Positions 16,679 through 25,858 of a DNA stretch of 64,000 nucleotides are shown piece after piece. The stretch's first letter is position 1. Each line of letters opens with the position of its first letter. The position numbers and the translations under genes were made by a program. The stretch lies in contig NZ_PJBC01000065.1 in NCBI RefSeq assembly GCF_002836515.1, positions 496,001 to 560,000 on the forward strand, in the 5' to 3' direction. This DNA comes from Pseudomonas sp. Choline-02u-1. Its GTDB lineage: Bacteria; Pseudomonadota; Gammaproteobacteria; Pseudomonadales; Pseudomonadaceae. The notes under the pieces were generated by a model. The model did no database searches. It was not told the origin of the DNA and saw only the letters and a list, made by a program, of their open reading frames with translations.

Positions 16679-16903
16679 ATGCAGAACAGTACCAACAAAC
16701 AAGACACCCTGGCGGCGATCAATGCACTTGTGGAGATTGCGTATGATCAGGGATTTGCGAACGGACAAGGGGTCGGCAATCAAGTCGGTTTCGTAGCCGG
16801 TGTCATGAGTCTCAAAGCTGCGTTGGCCTGCGGCTTAAGGCACGGCTCACCTGAGTGTGGGAAGGCCCTTGAAAGCCTCAAGCGCATCGGGATCGACGAG
16901 TGA
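16679..16903 (+). CDS. Small hypothetical protein (74 aa)
   Basis: Encodes MQNSTNKQDTLAAINALVEI... with a Gly-rich middle (GFANGQGVGNQVGFVAG) and two cysteines near the end. Probably soluble and helical. GGAG precedes the ATG and a 17-bp terminator stem follows the stop at once, both supporting a real gene. Function unknown. Confidence 0.55.
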   Translation: MQNSTNKQDTLAAINALVEIAYDQGFANGQGVGNQVGFVAGVMSLKAALACGLRHGSPECGKALESLKRIGIDE

Positions 16904-16906
16904 GAA

Positions 16907-16945
16907 AAGTACGGGTCGTGCGCTGATCGCGCACGACCCGTACTT
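16907..16945. terminator. Long perfect hairpin between convergent genes
   Basis: 17-bp perfect stem with a 5-nt loop, starting 3 bp after the small hypothetical gene and 49 bp after the end of the converging metal ATPase gene. It can terminate both. Confidence 0.75.
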
Positions 16946-16993
16946 CTACTTCAAGTCATTTCCCTGCTTAGCTTCATGATTGAAGCTCAGGGA

Positions 16994-18991
16994 TCAGGAG
17001 CTTCTGCGGTAGGCCAACAACCGCAAGGCGTTGAAGACGACCAGCAGTGTGGAGCCCTCATGGATCGCAACGGCGGCACCAATGCTCAAGCCCATGATGG
17101 TAGACGGAACCAAGATGGCCACAATCCCCAAGCTGACGAACAGGTTCTGGCGGATGATCGATCGCGTGTGACGGCTCAGCCCCACCGCAAATGGGAGTTG
17201 CCTGATGTCGTCAGCCATAAGCGCGATATCAGCCGTTTCCAGGGCGACATCAGATCCGGCAGCCCCCATTGCGATGCCAACGCTCGAATTGGCCATGGCA
17301 GGGGCATCATTCACGCCGTCACCCACCATGGCCACCCTGGCGCTGAGGCGCAGGTTCTTGATGGCCTTGACCTTGTCTTCCGGCATTAGGTCTCCCCACG
17401 CCTCATCTAAGCCAACTTGTTTGGCTACCGCCTCTGCAACGCGGTTGTGGTCCCCAGAAATCATGACCATGCGGTCGATGCCCATCTCTCTGAGTTTCTG
17501 GAGTGCCTCTTTGGCACCCTCTCGGGGTGTGTCCAATAGCCCGATAGCGCCCAGATCCTTGTCAGCGCGACGTACCACCATGGTTGTGCGGCCCGACTGA
17601 CGCAGACGCTCCGCAGCCTCCAAGGCTGCCTTGCTCAGTGCGGGAATACCATTGGTACCGAACATCTCGACCTTGCCAATCCAGACGAACTGCCCATCAA
17701 GCTCGGCACGTACGCCGCGGCCAATCATGTTGCTCATGTTCTTGGCTTGCAATCGGCGCCGTGTGCCAATCATCTCTTCACCGTCACGCACAATTGCCGC
17801 AGCCAGCGGATGGTCGCTCATCGACTCCACAGCGATGGCGACGTTTAGTAGATCCTCGATCTGCGTGCCGCCTACCGGTATTACATCGGTGATGCGTGGG
17901 CGCCCTTCGGTCAGGGTACCGGTCTTGTCGAATGCCATGGCATTCAAGGAGCCGAGCTCTTCAAGCGGTGCACCGCCCTTGATCAGCACGCCACCTCGGG
18001 CTGCCCTGGCGATGCCAGATAGAATGGCGCTTGGTGTTGCGATCGCCAGCGCGCAGGGGCTGGCTGCAACCAGTACGGCCATCGCCCGGTAGAACGAGTC
18101 ACGGAACGGCTCATCAAGGAAAATGCCGGCAAATAGCAGCCCGACTACCAGCAGCAAAACCAACGGGACGAATATGCGTTGGAAGCGGTCCGTGAATCGC
18201 TGGGTCGGTGACTTCCTGACTTCGGCTTCACTGACCATCTTGATGACCCGCGCCAGGGTACTTTCCGTAGAGCGCCGTGTTACCTCAACCTCGATGAGCG
18301 TTTCGCCATTGATGGTACCGGCGAAGACTTTCGAGGCTGCATCCACTGCATCTGGCTTGCTGCGTGCGAGTTCGGCATCAGGGACAGGTTGCTTGTCCAC
18401 GGGGACGCTCTCACCGGTTACTGGCGCCTGGTTGATACTTGAGGAGCCCACTACAACAAAACCATCGGCCGGTAGGCGGTCATTGGGGCGCACGATGACA
18501 ACGTCACCGGGAACCAGCAGCTCCACAGGCATTTCCAACGTGCCATTTGCTCTGCGTACGATCGCGGTGGCTGGTGCGAGCTTGGACAGTGCCTCAATCG
18601 CTTTCTTGGCCCGCCCCATCGCGTAGCTTTCAAGGGAATGCCCCAGACTGAACAGGAACAGCAGCAGAGCCCCCTCCGCCCAGGCGCCAATGCTCGCGGC
18701 ACCGGCTGCGGCGAGAAGCATCAGCGAATCGATCTCGAAGCGTTTCTGGCGGATGTTGCTGATCGCTTCCTTGGTGGTGAACCATCCACCGAACACATAG
18801 GCCGACACGTACAGAATAAGGGGAAGTCGATCAATCAGCCCAAGTTTTCCTGCGAGGGCTCCGGCACCCAGGAGAGCACCACAGATCAGCGCGAAAAACA
18901 GCTCCGTGTTCATGCCAAAAATGCCGCCATGCTCATGGCTATGACCTTCATGCCCAGCTTGGTCATCAGGGCGTTCAAGCAAACTCTTCAT
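16994..18991 (-). CDS. czcP: P1B4-type metal-transporting ATPase (CzcP/CadA-like)
   Basis: 665 aa inner-membrane ATPase exporting Zn2+/Cd2+/Co2+. Motifs in order: TGES (about 192-195), the metal-site SPC (311-313) in ASPCALAIATP, phosphorylation site DKTGT (355-359), SDHP (about 392-395), GDGVNDAPAM. The last helix carries HEGST...NALRLL. SPC together with HEGxT marks subgroup P1B4, as in Cupriavidus CzcP, rather than the CPC of ZntA/CadA. There is no CxxC metal-binding domain; instead the N-terminus has His-rich HEGHSHEHGG. Translation starts at the ATG behind AAGGGACGAG. Confidence 0.93.
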   Translation of the reverse strand: MKSLLERPDDQAGHEGHSHEHGGIFGMNTELFFALICGALLGAGALAGKLGLIDRLPLILYVSAYVFGGWFTTKEAISNIRQKRFEIDSLMLLAAAGAASIGAWAEGALLLFLFSLGHSLESYAMGRAKKAIEALSKLAPATAIVRRANGTLEMPVELLVPGDVVIVRPNDRLPADGFVVVGSSSINQAPVTGESVPVDKQPVPDAELARSKPDAVDAASKVFAGTINGETLIEVEVTRRSTESTLARVIKMVSEAEVRKSPTQRFTDRFQRIFVPLVLLLVVGLLFAGIFLDEPFRDSFYRAMAVLVAASPCALAIATPSAILSGIARAARGGVLIKGGAPLEELGSLNAMAFDKTGTLTEGRPRITDVIPVGGTQIEDLLNVAIAVESMSDHPLAAAIVRDGEEMIGTRRRLQAKNMSNMIGRGVRAELDGQFVWIGKVEMFGTNGIPALSKAALEAAERLRQSGRTTMVVRRADKDLGAIGLLDTPREGAKEALQKLREMGIDRMVMISGDHNRVAEAVAKQVGLDEAWGDLMPEDKVKAIKNLRLSARVAMVGDGVNDAPAMANSSVGIAMGAAGSDVALETADIALMADDIRQLPFAVGLSRHTRSIIRQNLFVSLGIVAILVPSTIMGLSIGAAVAIHEGSTLLVVFNALRLLAYRRSS

Positions 18992-19130
18992 AACTCGTCC
19001 CTTCTGGGGTCAAGGCTTCCAATTGCCCTCTGCAGTTGGGAGCCGTCGCGGTTGGTTAGCTAAGACCTATTGCACGGTTTGCCCCGGCCCAGGCGTTAAC
19101 ATGTCAAAACCATGGGGCATCGGGCGTAAT

Positions 19131-19158
19131 AAAAAATGCCAGGCACTGCCTGGCATTT
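19131..19158 (-). terminator. Terminator of DUF2790 copy 2
   Basis: 11-bp stem AAATGCCAGGC/GCCTGGCATTT with a 3-nt loop. On the minus strand it runs into T tracts. It lies 34 bp after the gene. Confidence 0.8.
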
Positions 19159-19192
19159 ATGAATTCTCTAATTGTTCTGTTCAAATCGTTTA

Positions 19193-19516
19193 CTACTTGT
19201 TGTTGATGCATTGCGAATACATCGAGTAACGAACAGTCTTGAGCGTGCCCTGGGAGTCCTCGAAGGTCATCAACCGTGGGTAGACCTGGCAGGTACGTGG
19301 GTCCTGCGACTGACGTACGAACTTAGCAACGTCTATCTTCATGCCATATTTGTAATCCTGAATCTCTGGCATTGGCTTGCCATTTTTCTCCGCGTACTTG
19401 GCCACTGCGGTCTGGTGCTCCTTGGTGTATTGCAGCTGCTTGCTCTCGGAAAAAGTGTTGGCCTGCGAAGCCACCGAGAAAACAACAAGTGCAGCAGCGA
19501 TAATTAGCTTTTTCAT
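19193..19516 (-). CDS. DUF2790 family secreted protein (copy 2)
   Basis: 107 aa with a signal peptide (MKKLIIAAALVVFSVASQA-NT). The mature region has EKNGKPMPEIQDYKYGM, two cysteines and the ending QCINNK, matching the paralogue at 5346-5672. GAGAGGG precedes the ATG. It has its own terminator and an upstream CzcR-like site (19590-19610), and lies just downstream of czcA. Probably a periplasmic metal-stress protein; function unknown. Confidence 0.85.
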   Translation of the reverse strand: MKKLIIAAALVVFSVASQANTFSESKQLQYTKEHQTAVAKYAEKNGKPMPEIQDYKYGMKIDVAKFVRQSQDPRTCQVYPRLMTFEDSQGTLKTVRYSMYSQCINNK

Positions 19517-19589
19517 AAAACCCTCTCAATTTCAAAACTTCTCGGGCGTAACCTTAGCAATGCATAGGCATCACCGGCATGACGAGAAA

Positions 19590-19610
19590 CTTACAATTTT
19601 GAAAGGTAAG
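19590..19610. promoter_or_regulatory. CzcR/CopR-like operator (site g)
   Basis: CTTACAATTTTGAAAGGTAAG, 74 bp upstream of DUF2790 copy 2. CTTAC-N11-GTAAG is an inverted repeat, wider than at the other sites. Confidence 0.4.
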
Positions 19611-19636
19611 TGCATCTACTTCACTTTAAACAAAAA

Positions 19637-19660
19637 AGCCCACAACACGTGTTGTGGGCT
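19637..19660 (-). terminator. Terminator of czcCBA
   Basis: Perfect 24-nt palindrome (AGCCCACAACAC and its complement) followed on the minus strand by T6, 18 bp after the czcA stop. Confidence 0.85.
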
Positions 19661-19678
19661 TCTCTTTAGCGGAGCCTG

Positions 19679-22600
19679 TTAGCTAACCACTTCGGCCTCG
19701 TCGCCGTCTTCATCCTTGCGGTGTGCCCAGTAATACAGGGCAGGCAGTACCAACAAGGTCAATGCGGTGGAGGACAGGATCCCGCCAATCACCACAGTCG
19801 CCAGTGGCCGCTGAACTTCTGCACCGGTACCGGTGGCCAAAGCCATCGGGATGAAGCCCAGGGAAGCTACCAAGGCAGTCATCAGAACAGGTCGCAGACG
19901 GGTTAATGCACCTTCATCGACTGCCTGCCTGAGCGTTCGCCCTTCCTCCCTTAGCCCGCGGATGAAGGCAATCATCACCAGGCCGTTCAGTACTGCAACG
20001 CCGGACAGTGCAATGAAGCCGACACCTGCCGAGATCGACAGTGGGATGTCCCGCAACCACAACGCCACAACACCACCGGTGAGTGCGAATGGAATACCGG
20101 TGAAGACCAGCATGCCGTCCTTCAGGTTGTTGAACATCAGGAACAACAAGGTCATGACCAGCAGCAAGGCGACTGGAACAACGATCTGCAGCCGTTTGGC
20201 AGCCGACTGCAGCTGCTCGAACTGGCCACCCCAAGTCGTCCAGTAGCCCGCAGGGATTTGCACCTTCTGATCCAGCGAAGCGGTCGCCTCCTCAACGAAG
20301 GATCCCAGGTCACGGCCTCGAACGTTGGCACTGACGATTACCAGACGCTTGCCGTTCTCGCGGCTGATTTGGTTCGGGCCCAGTTGCAGGTCCAGATTAG
20401 CGACCTGCGACAGCGGGATGAAACCGATCTGGTTGGCACCCTGAGCCGCATTGGCAGGCACCGGAATCAGCAAACTGGACATCCCCGCTACGTCGGTGCG
20501 AACGGTCTCAGGCAGGCGCACTACCATGTCGAACCGACGGTCGCCCTCATACAGCGTGCCGGCCTGGCGACCACCCACGGCGATAGCGATCGAGTTCTGA
20601 ACATCCGCGATGTTCAGGCCGTAGCGTGCTGCTTTCTCGCGGTCGATGTTGATTGTCAGCACCGGCAGGCCGGATGTCTGCTCAACTTTCACTTCCGACG
20701 AGCCCGGTACCGCTTTGAGCGCTGCCGCGATCTTGTTGGCGGTGTTGTTGAGCACGTCCATGTCATCGCCGAAGACCTTCACAGCGACATCACTACGCAC
20801 GCCCGAAATCAGCTCGTTGAAACGCAGTTGGATTGGCTGCGACAACTCGTAGTTGCTTCCTGGAACACCCGCTGCGGCCTTCTGCACCTCAGCAATCAGC
20901 TCATCGCGAGGCTTCTTGGGGTTAGGCCACTGATCCTGAGGCTTGAGCATGATGTAGGCGTCGGAGGCGTTCGGTGGCATCGGGTCAGATGCAATTTCCG
21001 CGGTACCCGAGCGTGCGAACATCCGCTCGACTTCAGGCACCTGCGCTATTACCGCTTTCTCCAGACGCTGCTGCATCTCGACGGACTGAGTGAGGCTCGT
21101 TCCAGGCACACGCATGGCCTGCATCGCAAAGTCACCCTCACTGAGGCTTGGGATGAACTCGCTACCCATACGACTTGCCAGCACACCACTGAGCACGACC
21201 AAGGCTACTGCGGCCGAGAAAGCGATGTTCCGATGTCCCAGCACCCATTGCAGAACCGGCTCATAGCGCAGTCGAGCTGTGCGCATGACCACGCCTTCCT
21301 CTTCCTTCACCTTGCCAGTGACGAACATGGCAATAGCTGCAGGAACAAAGGTAACGGACAGGATCATTGCGCCCAGCAGAGCCATCACAACGGTGAACGC
21401 CATAGGGTGGAACATTTTGCCTTCGACGCCGGTGAGGGCGAAGATCGGCAGGTACACCACCATGATGATCAGCTGACCGAAGATCAGCGGCCGGCGAGCT
21501 TCTCGCGCCGCGGCAAAGACCTCGTGGAAGCGTTCGGTTTTGGTGAGCATGCGGCCATGCTTATGCTGCGCATGAGCCAGTCGACGGATCGCGTTTTCTA
21601 CAATAACCACGGCACCGTCGACGATGATGCCGAAGTCGAGTGCCCCCAAACTCATTAAGTTGGCACTGACCTTGTTGTTGAACATGCCTGTGAAGGTGAA
21701 AAGCATGGACAGCGGAATCACCATCGCGGTGATCAGGGCTGCACGGATGTTGCCGAGGAACAGGAACAGAATCGCGATTACCAAGATCGCGCCTTCTACC
21801 AGGTTCTTCTTCACCGTCGCGATGGCTTTTTCAACCAGGTTGGTACGGTCGTAAACGGTCACAGCCACCACGCCCTTTGGCAGGGTGCGGTTGATGTCCG
21901 CCAGTTTGGCGGCGACAGCTTGAGACACAGTACGGCTGTTTTCACCAATCAGCATGAACACGGTACCGAGCACGACTTCGCGGCCGTTCTCAGTAGCAGC
22001 ACCTGTGCGGAGTTCTTTACCGATGCTGACGTCAGCAACGCTGCTGATGCGAATCGGTGCACCATCCACGCTGGTGATCACGATGTTGGCGATGTCTTCG
22101 ATGTTGCCTACCTGGCCGGGCGCACGGATGAGCAACTGCTCACCATTACGTTCGATGTAGCCGGCGCCGACGTTGGCATTGTTACTTTCCAACGCTGCGA
22201 CCAGGTCATTGAGGGTAAGCTTGTAGGTAGCCAGGCGCTTAGGATCTGGCGCAACCAGGAACTGCTTGGCATAGCCGCCGATGGTATTGATCTCGGCTAC
22301 ACCCGGGACGTTGCGCAGCTGAGGCTTGATGATCCAGTCTTGGATCACGCGCAGGTCGGTCGGGGTGTAAGGCGTACCGTCCTCTTTGACCGCGCCATCT
22401 TCGGCTTCAACGGTCCACAGGAAGATCTCGCCGAGGCCGGTAGATACCGGGCCCATAACGGCCTCTACGCCTTCTGGCAGCTGTTCCTTCGCAACCTGCA
22501 GCCGCTCGTTGATCAACTGGCGGGCAAAGAAGATGTCAGTGCCATCCTTGAAGATCACGGTGACCTGAGACAAGCCAGAGCGAGACAGGGAACGGGTCTG

Positions 22601-22840
22601 CTGAAGGCCCGGGAGACCGGCCATGGCCGTTTCAACTGGAAACGTGATCCGTTGTTCGGTTTCCAAAGGCGAATAACCAGGCGCTGCAGTGTTGATCTGC
22701 ACCTGGACGTTGGTGATATCGGGTACCGCATCGATGGGCAGCTTTTGATAGCTGTAGATACCGATACCCGCCATGATCAGAACAGCGATCATTACTACGA
22801 TGCGCTGCTCGATGGCGAATCTGATGATACGTTCAAACAT
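19679..22840 (-). CDS. czcA: RND heavy-metal efflux pump, inner-membrane transporter
   Basis: 1053 aa HME-RND permease that drives Zn/Cd/Co from periplasm or cytosol out of the cell with proton uptake. Twelve transmembrane helices with two large periplasmic loops. TM4 bears DFGIIVDGAVVIVEN (about 402-416), the HME1 signature of Zn/Co/Cd pumps. The N-terminus MFERIIRFAIEQR is standard. The length equals that of family members. It starts 24 bp after czcB with AGGATGA as ribosome-binding site and ends in a strong terminator, making it the last gene of czcCBA. Confidence 0.96.
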   Translation of the reverse strand: MFERIIRFAIEQRIVVMIAVLIMAGIGIYSYQKLPIDAVPDITNVQVQINTAAPGYSPLETEQRITFPVETAMAGLPGLQQTRSLSRSGLSQVTVIFKDGTDIFFARQLINERLQVAKEQLPEGVEAVMGPVSTGLGEIFLWTVEAEDGAVKEDGTPYTPTDLRVIQDWIIKPQLRNVPGVAEINTIGGYAKQFLVAPDPKRLATYKLTLNDLVAALESNNANVGAGYIERNGEQLLIRAPGQVGNIEDIANIVITSVDGAPIRISSVADVSIGKELRTGAATENGREVVLGTVFMLIGENSRTVSQAVAAKLADINRTLPKGVVAVTVYDRTNLVEKAIATVKKNLVEGAILVIAILFLFLGNIRAALITAMVIPLSMLFTFTGMFNNKVSANLMSLGALDFGIIVDGAVVIVENAIRRLAHAQHKHGRMLTKTERFHEVFAAAREARRPLIFGQLIIMVVYLPIFALTGVEGKMFHPMAFTVVMALLGAMILSVTFVPAAIAMFVTGKVKEEEGVVMRTARLRYEPVLQWVLGHRNIAFSAAVALVVLSGVLASRMGSEFIPSLSEGDFAMQAMRVPGTSLTQSVEMQQRLEKAVIAQVPEVERMFARSGTAEIASDPMPPNASDAYIMLKPQDQWPNPKKPRDELIAEVQKAAAGVPGSNYELSQPIQLRFNELISGVRSDVAVKVFGDDMDVLNNTANKIAAALKAVPGSSEVKVEQTSGLPVLTINIDREKAARYGLNIADVQNSIAIAVGGRQAGTLYEGDRRFDMVVRLPETVRTDVAGMSSLLIPVPANAAQGANQIGFIPLSQVANLDLQLGPNQISRENGKRLVIVSANVRGRDLGSFVEEATASLDQKVQIPAGYWTTWGGQFEQLQSAAKRLQIVVPVALLLVMTLLFLMFNNLKDGMLVFTGIPFALTGGVVALWLRDIPLSISAGVGFIALSGVAVLNGLVMIAFIRGLREEGRTLRQAVDEGALTRLRPVLMTALVASLGFIPMALATGTGAEVQRPLATVVIGGILSSTALTLLVLPALYYWAHRKDEDGDEAEVVS

Positions 22841-22864
22841 GAGAAATCATCCTGTCAGTTCGCA

Positions 22865-24115
22865 TCAGTGACCGTGTTCGGCAGAAGCTTTGCCGAGCTC
22901 GGACTTGAGTGTGAAGCTGCCACTGGTTGCTACCTGGGCGCCGGCTTCAATACCGTCGATGACTTCCACGTACCCATTGTCGCGACGACCCAGTTTTACC
23001 GGGCGGGTGTCAAACCCATCTGGGGTGCGTACGAATACCGAGGGTTTGTCTTCAACGGTCTGGACTGCGTGCTCAGGGACCGCTACGGCAACTCGATCAG
23101 TCTGGGAAGTGACCGCAATGTTCACGAACAGGCCTGGACGCCAGGCACCGTTGGGGTTGGTCAAGGTGACGCGGACAGTGGCTGCGCGGTTTTGCTCGCC
23201 CAGCAGGCTCCCGACATAACCCACCTTCCCTTCGACCTCGACATTCATGTCAGGCGAAGAGACTTTCACCGCACGACCAGTCGTGACCTTGCCCAGATCT
23301 GTAGGCGGGACGGCGAAGGTTGCCCAGACCTGATTCAGGTCAGAAAGGATGAAGGCGTTGGTCGCCTCGCTGACGACTTCGCCAACGGTCAGGTGTTTCT
23401 CCACCACCACGGCGTCGAAAGGAGCTCGGAGTTCGTAACGATTACCGCCAACGGAGTTAACCGAAGCACCGATCGCACCGACCTTCTGCTTGGCGTTGGC
23501 CAAGGAGATCTCCGCTTCTTGCAGCGCTTGGCGTGCTTGGAGGTAGTCTTGCTCCGCGGAAATCTTGTCCTGCCACAGCTGCTTCTCACGCTCGAAGGTC
23601 ACTCGCGCCAGTTCGACGCGACGCTGTGCGGCCTGTTGTTCGCTGCGCAGGTCAGAGATCTGCTGGCTCGCGATTACAGCGAGGACCTGACCCTTTTTGA
23701 CCGTCTCACCCAGGTCGGCTTGGACAGTCTCTACAACGCCAGGAACACGAGGAACCACGTGGGCGGTCCGGTCTTCATCGAAGCGAATTTCGCCCGGGAA
23801 GCTCACGACTGTACCCAAGTCACGCGGCGCTGCAGCTTCCAGGGCAACGCCGGCAGCCTTGATCTGCTCAGCGCTAAGCGTCAGCTTGCCCTCTTCTTCA
23901 CCGCCCTCTTCGCTGTGGCCTTCTTCACCATGGCCCTCATCACCCTCCTCTTTGGCGGCAGATGCGGCTTTCTTTTCGTCGCCATGGCCATCGTTAGCGC
24001 CATGCTCGGCGGTACTAGCGGCCTGCTGTCCAGAACTGTTGTTCCAGGCAAGGCTGCCAAATCCGAGGGCTGCCACAGCGGCTACCGCGAGGGCGATCTT
24101 GCGTTTGTTATCCAT
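22865..24115 (-). CDS. czcB: RND efflux membrane-fusion protein
   Basis: 416 aa periplasmic adaptor linking CzcA and CzcC. It has an N-terminal membrane or signal segment (KIALAVAAVAALGFGSLAW). Next comes a His/Glu-rich stretch at residues 38-75 (HGANDGHGDEKK, GHGEEGHSEEGG) that likely binds metal. Lipoyl half-domains (ISQ... and FDAVVVEKHLTVGEVV) flank an alpha-helical hairpin (about 160-215), with beta-barrel and membrane-proximal domains after. AGGAG precedes the ATG. Middle gene of the operon. Confidence 0.95.
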   Translation of the reverse strand: MDNKRKIALAVAAVAALGFGSLAWNNSSGQQAASTAEHGANDGHGDEKKAASAAKEEGDEGHGEEGHSEEGGEEEGKLTLSAEQIKAAGVALEAAAPRDLGTVVSFPGEIRFDEDRTAHVVPRVPGVVETVQADLGETVKKGQVLAVIASQQISDLRSEQQAAQRRVELARVTFEREKQLWQDKISAEQDYLQARQALQEAEISLANAKQKVGAIGASVNSVGGNRYELRAPFDAVVVEKHLTVGEVVSEATNAFILSDLNQVWATFAVPPTDLGKVTTGRAVKVSSPDMNVEVEGKVGYVGSLLGEQNRAATVRVTLTNPNGAWRPGLFVNIAVTSQTDRVAVAVPEHAVQTVEDKPSVFVRTPDGFDTRPVKLGRRDNGYVEVIDGIEAGAQVATSGSFTLKSELGKASAEHGH

Positions 24116-24183
24116 TGCTACTCCTGCTGATCGTAGGCACCGGCTTGTTCAAGGCTGTGTGCCGAAGAAAATGTTTGGCCCGT

Positions 24184-25455
24184 TCAGCGAGCGCCGGCAG
24201 TTGAGCCGACTTCGCCATAAACCCTTTCCACCTGCGCACGCGCATTGGTCGCCGCTGCCAACGATTCGAGATATTGGCCACGAGCGACGATCAAGGTGCG
24301 CTGGGCATCCAGCACTTCGATGAAACCGAATTTGCCCATCTCGAAGCCGCGGGTTGCGGTATCTACGGCTTGTTGGGCTGACGGCAGAATGGTCTTGTCG
24401 TAGGACTCGACCTCCTGCATGGCGGTGGACCACTGGTTCAACGCGGTTTGGGTTTCGGTGCGCAGCCGCAGCTCCACAGCATTGCGCTGGTCTCGGGCCT
24501 GATCTGCACGACGAGAAGCGGAAAGAATGTTGCCCTGGTTGCGATCAAACAGCGGCAAAGGCATAGAGACGCCCACAGTGTTGACACGCTCGCGCACAGA
24601 GCGGTCGTACTGGCTACCTACGCTGACGGTAAGGTTCGGGATACGCTGAGCTTTCTCTGAACCGAGCGAGGCATCGCTCTTGTCGATCTGTACCACGGCC
24701 TGGCGCATTTCTGCGGTCTGATCGAGCTTCGCCAGCAGCTCTTCAGTCCGCGGTGGCAGTCCCGGGGAGAGGGTTGGCGATTCGAGTCGATCAAAGACGG
24801 TGACCGAGCTCCCGGTAATTTGAGCGAGTTGCTGGTAAGCGGTCGTCTTTTCGGTTTCGGCACGTCGAACTTGCAGCTTTGCTTCGGCCAGTTGTACTTG
24901 GGCGCGGGTGGCCTCTACTGGAGACGATTTACCTGCGCGAACACGACCATCGACGATGCGGAGACCGCGCTCAGTCAGTTCGAGAGATTGCTTGGCCAGG
25001 TCAAGGCCTGTCTGGGCCCGCAATGCGGCGTAGAAGGCCTGTACGACGTCTGCCCGCAGACCGTTCACGCGACGGTCCAACTCCAGCTGTGCGGCGGTCT
25101 GCCCGTAAGTGGCGACGTCAACACGAGCTCCCCGCTTACCACCCAGCTCCAGGGTTTGGCTAAGCGACACGGTCGTCGTGCTGGTGTTACGACGGGTGTC
25201 TTCCACGTCGTACGAAATAGTGGGGTTGGGGATAAGCCCGGCCTGCTTGCGAGCACCATCAGCGATGCCAATCTCTTGCCGGGCCGCGGCCAGGTCAGGG
25301 TTGGCATCCATGGCCGTCGAAAGCGCCTGGGGCAAGCTGATGCTTTGGGCAAGAGCTGCAGGTGCCATCAATCCAGAGATGACTGCACAGAGTGCAGCGA
25401 TCTTCCAGGGCGAGACGGAGGTCTTGGATAAGACATTGCGGTTATACCGGGGCAC
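24184..25455 (-). CDS. czcC: RND efflux outer-membrane channel
   Basis: 423 aa TolC-type outer-membrane factor. After a signal peptide (VSPWKIAALCAVISGLMAPAALAQ) come two OEP repeats of long helices (ATRAQVQLAEAKLQVRR; STAMQEVESYDKTILPSAQQ) and strand segments such as PNPTISYDVEDT. The start was set at GTG 25455, where GAGGA lies 8 bp upstream and gives a normal leader; a GTG at 25542 lacks a ribosome-binding site. First gene of czcCBA. The promoter region is shared with the divergent OprD gene and has two CzcR-like sites. Confidence 0.93.
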   Translation of the reverse strand: MPRYNRNVLSKTSVSPWKIAALCAVISGLMAPAALAQSISLPQALSTAMDANPDLAAARQEIGIADGARKQAGLIPNPTISYDVEDTRRNTSTTTVSLSQTLELGGKRGARVDVATYGQTAAQLELDRRVNGLRADVVQAFYAALRAQTGLDLAKQSLELTERGLRIVDGRVRAGKSSPVEATRAQVQLAEAKLQVRRAETEKTTAYQQLAQITGSSVTVFDRLESPTLSPGLPPRTEELLAKLDQTAEMRQAVVQIDKSDASLGSEKAQRIPNLTVSVGSQYDRSVRERVNTVGVSMPLPLFDRNQGNILSASRRADQARDQRNAVELRLRTETQTALNQWSTAMQEVESYDKTILPSAQQAVDTATRGFEMGKFGFIEVLDAQRTLIVARGQYLESLAAATNARAQVERVYGEVGSTAGAR

Positions 25456-25579
25456 TTTGATGGTCCTCGTGCACAAACTTCGATAAAGCTTGGCGAGAAC
25501 GCCGAAACAGCTGCCAAGCCCCACTTGATTAGGTGATGTCACTCTAATAACCTGTAGCTATCAGAGGGGTGGCTAGAAA

Positions 25580-25595
25580 ATTACAATTCCGTAAG
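25580..25595 (+). promoter_or_regulatory. CzcR/CopR-like operator (site h), czcC side
   Basis: ATTACAATTCCGTAAG, 125 bp before the czcC start. It matches the reverse complement of site e in 15 of 16 bases. Confidence 0.6.
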
Positions 25596-25704
25596 AATGT
25601 CCTGTAATGCCCGAAAATACTGGGAAACCAAACCCGACACGATGATTTCGTTACAAGCAACGGAGATGGCAAACACGCGGTGCGAAGGCCCGAACAACAG
25701 GTAG

Positions 25705-25720
25705 ATGACGAAATTGTAAT
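25705..25720 (-). promoter_or_regulatory. CzcR/CopR-like operator (site i), oprD side
   Basis: Minus strand ATTACAATTTCGTCAT, 139 bp before the OprD-family start. Confidence 0.6.
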
Positions 25721-25858
25721 TTTCCTATCACCCCCCCGTTATCTTCGGCCTGCAAATATGAGCTCGCGCTACGCTAGGCGCGCCGCCTGGTCAGAACAAT
25801 TAACGACACCCGCGCCGGTAAACATAATAAAAACTGCCGTGAATCAAAGGAGCATCGG

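Larger units (their letters stand above)
25456..25858. other. Divergent promoter region czcC / oprD-like
   Basis: 403 bp without genes. It contains CzcR-like sites h (25580-25595, nearer czcC) and i (25705-25720, nearer oprD). Dual control of czcCBA and an OprD porin by one regulator is the P. aeruginosa CzcR scheme. Otherwise nothing recognised. Confidence 0.6.

Noticed and set aside
21920..24130. 736-codon frame antisense to czcA and czcB
   Set aside because: Shadow of the strongly conserved pump genes; composition is non-protein-like.
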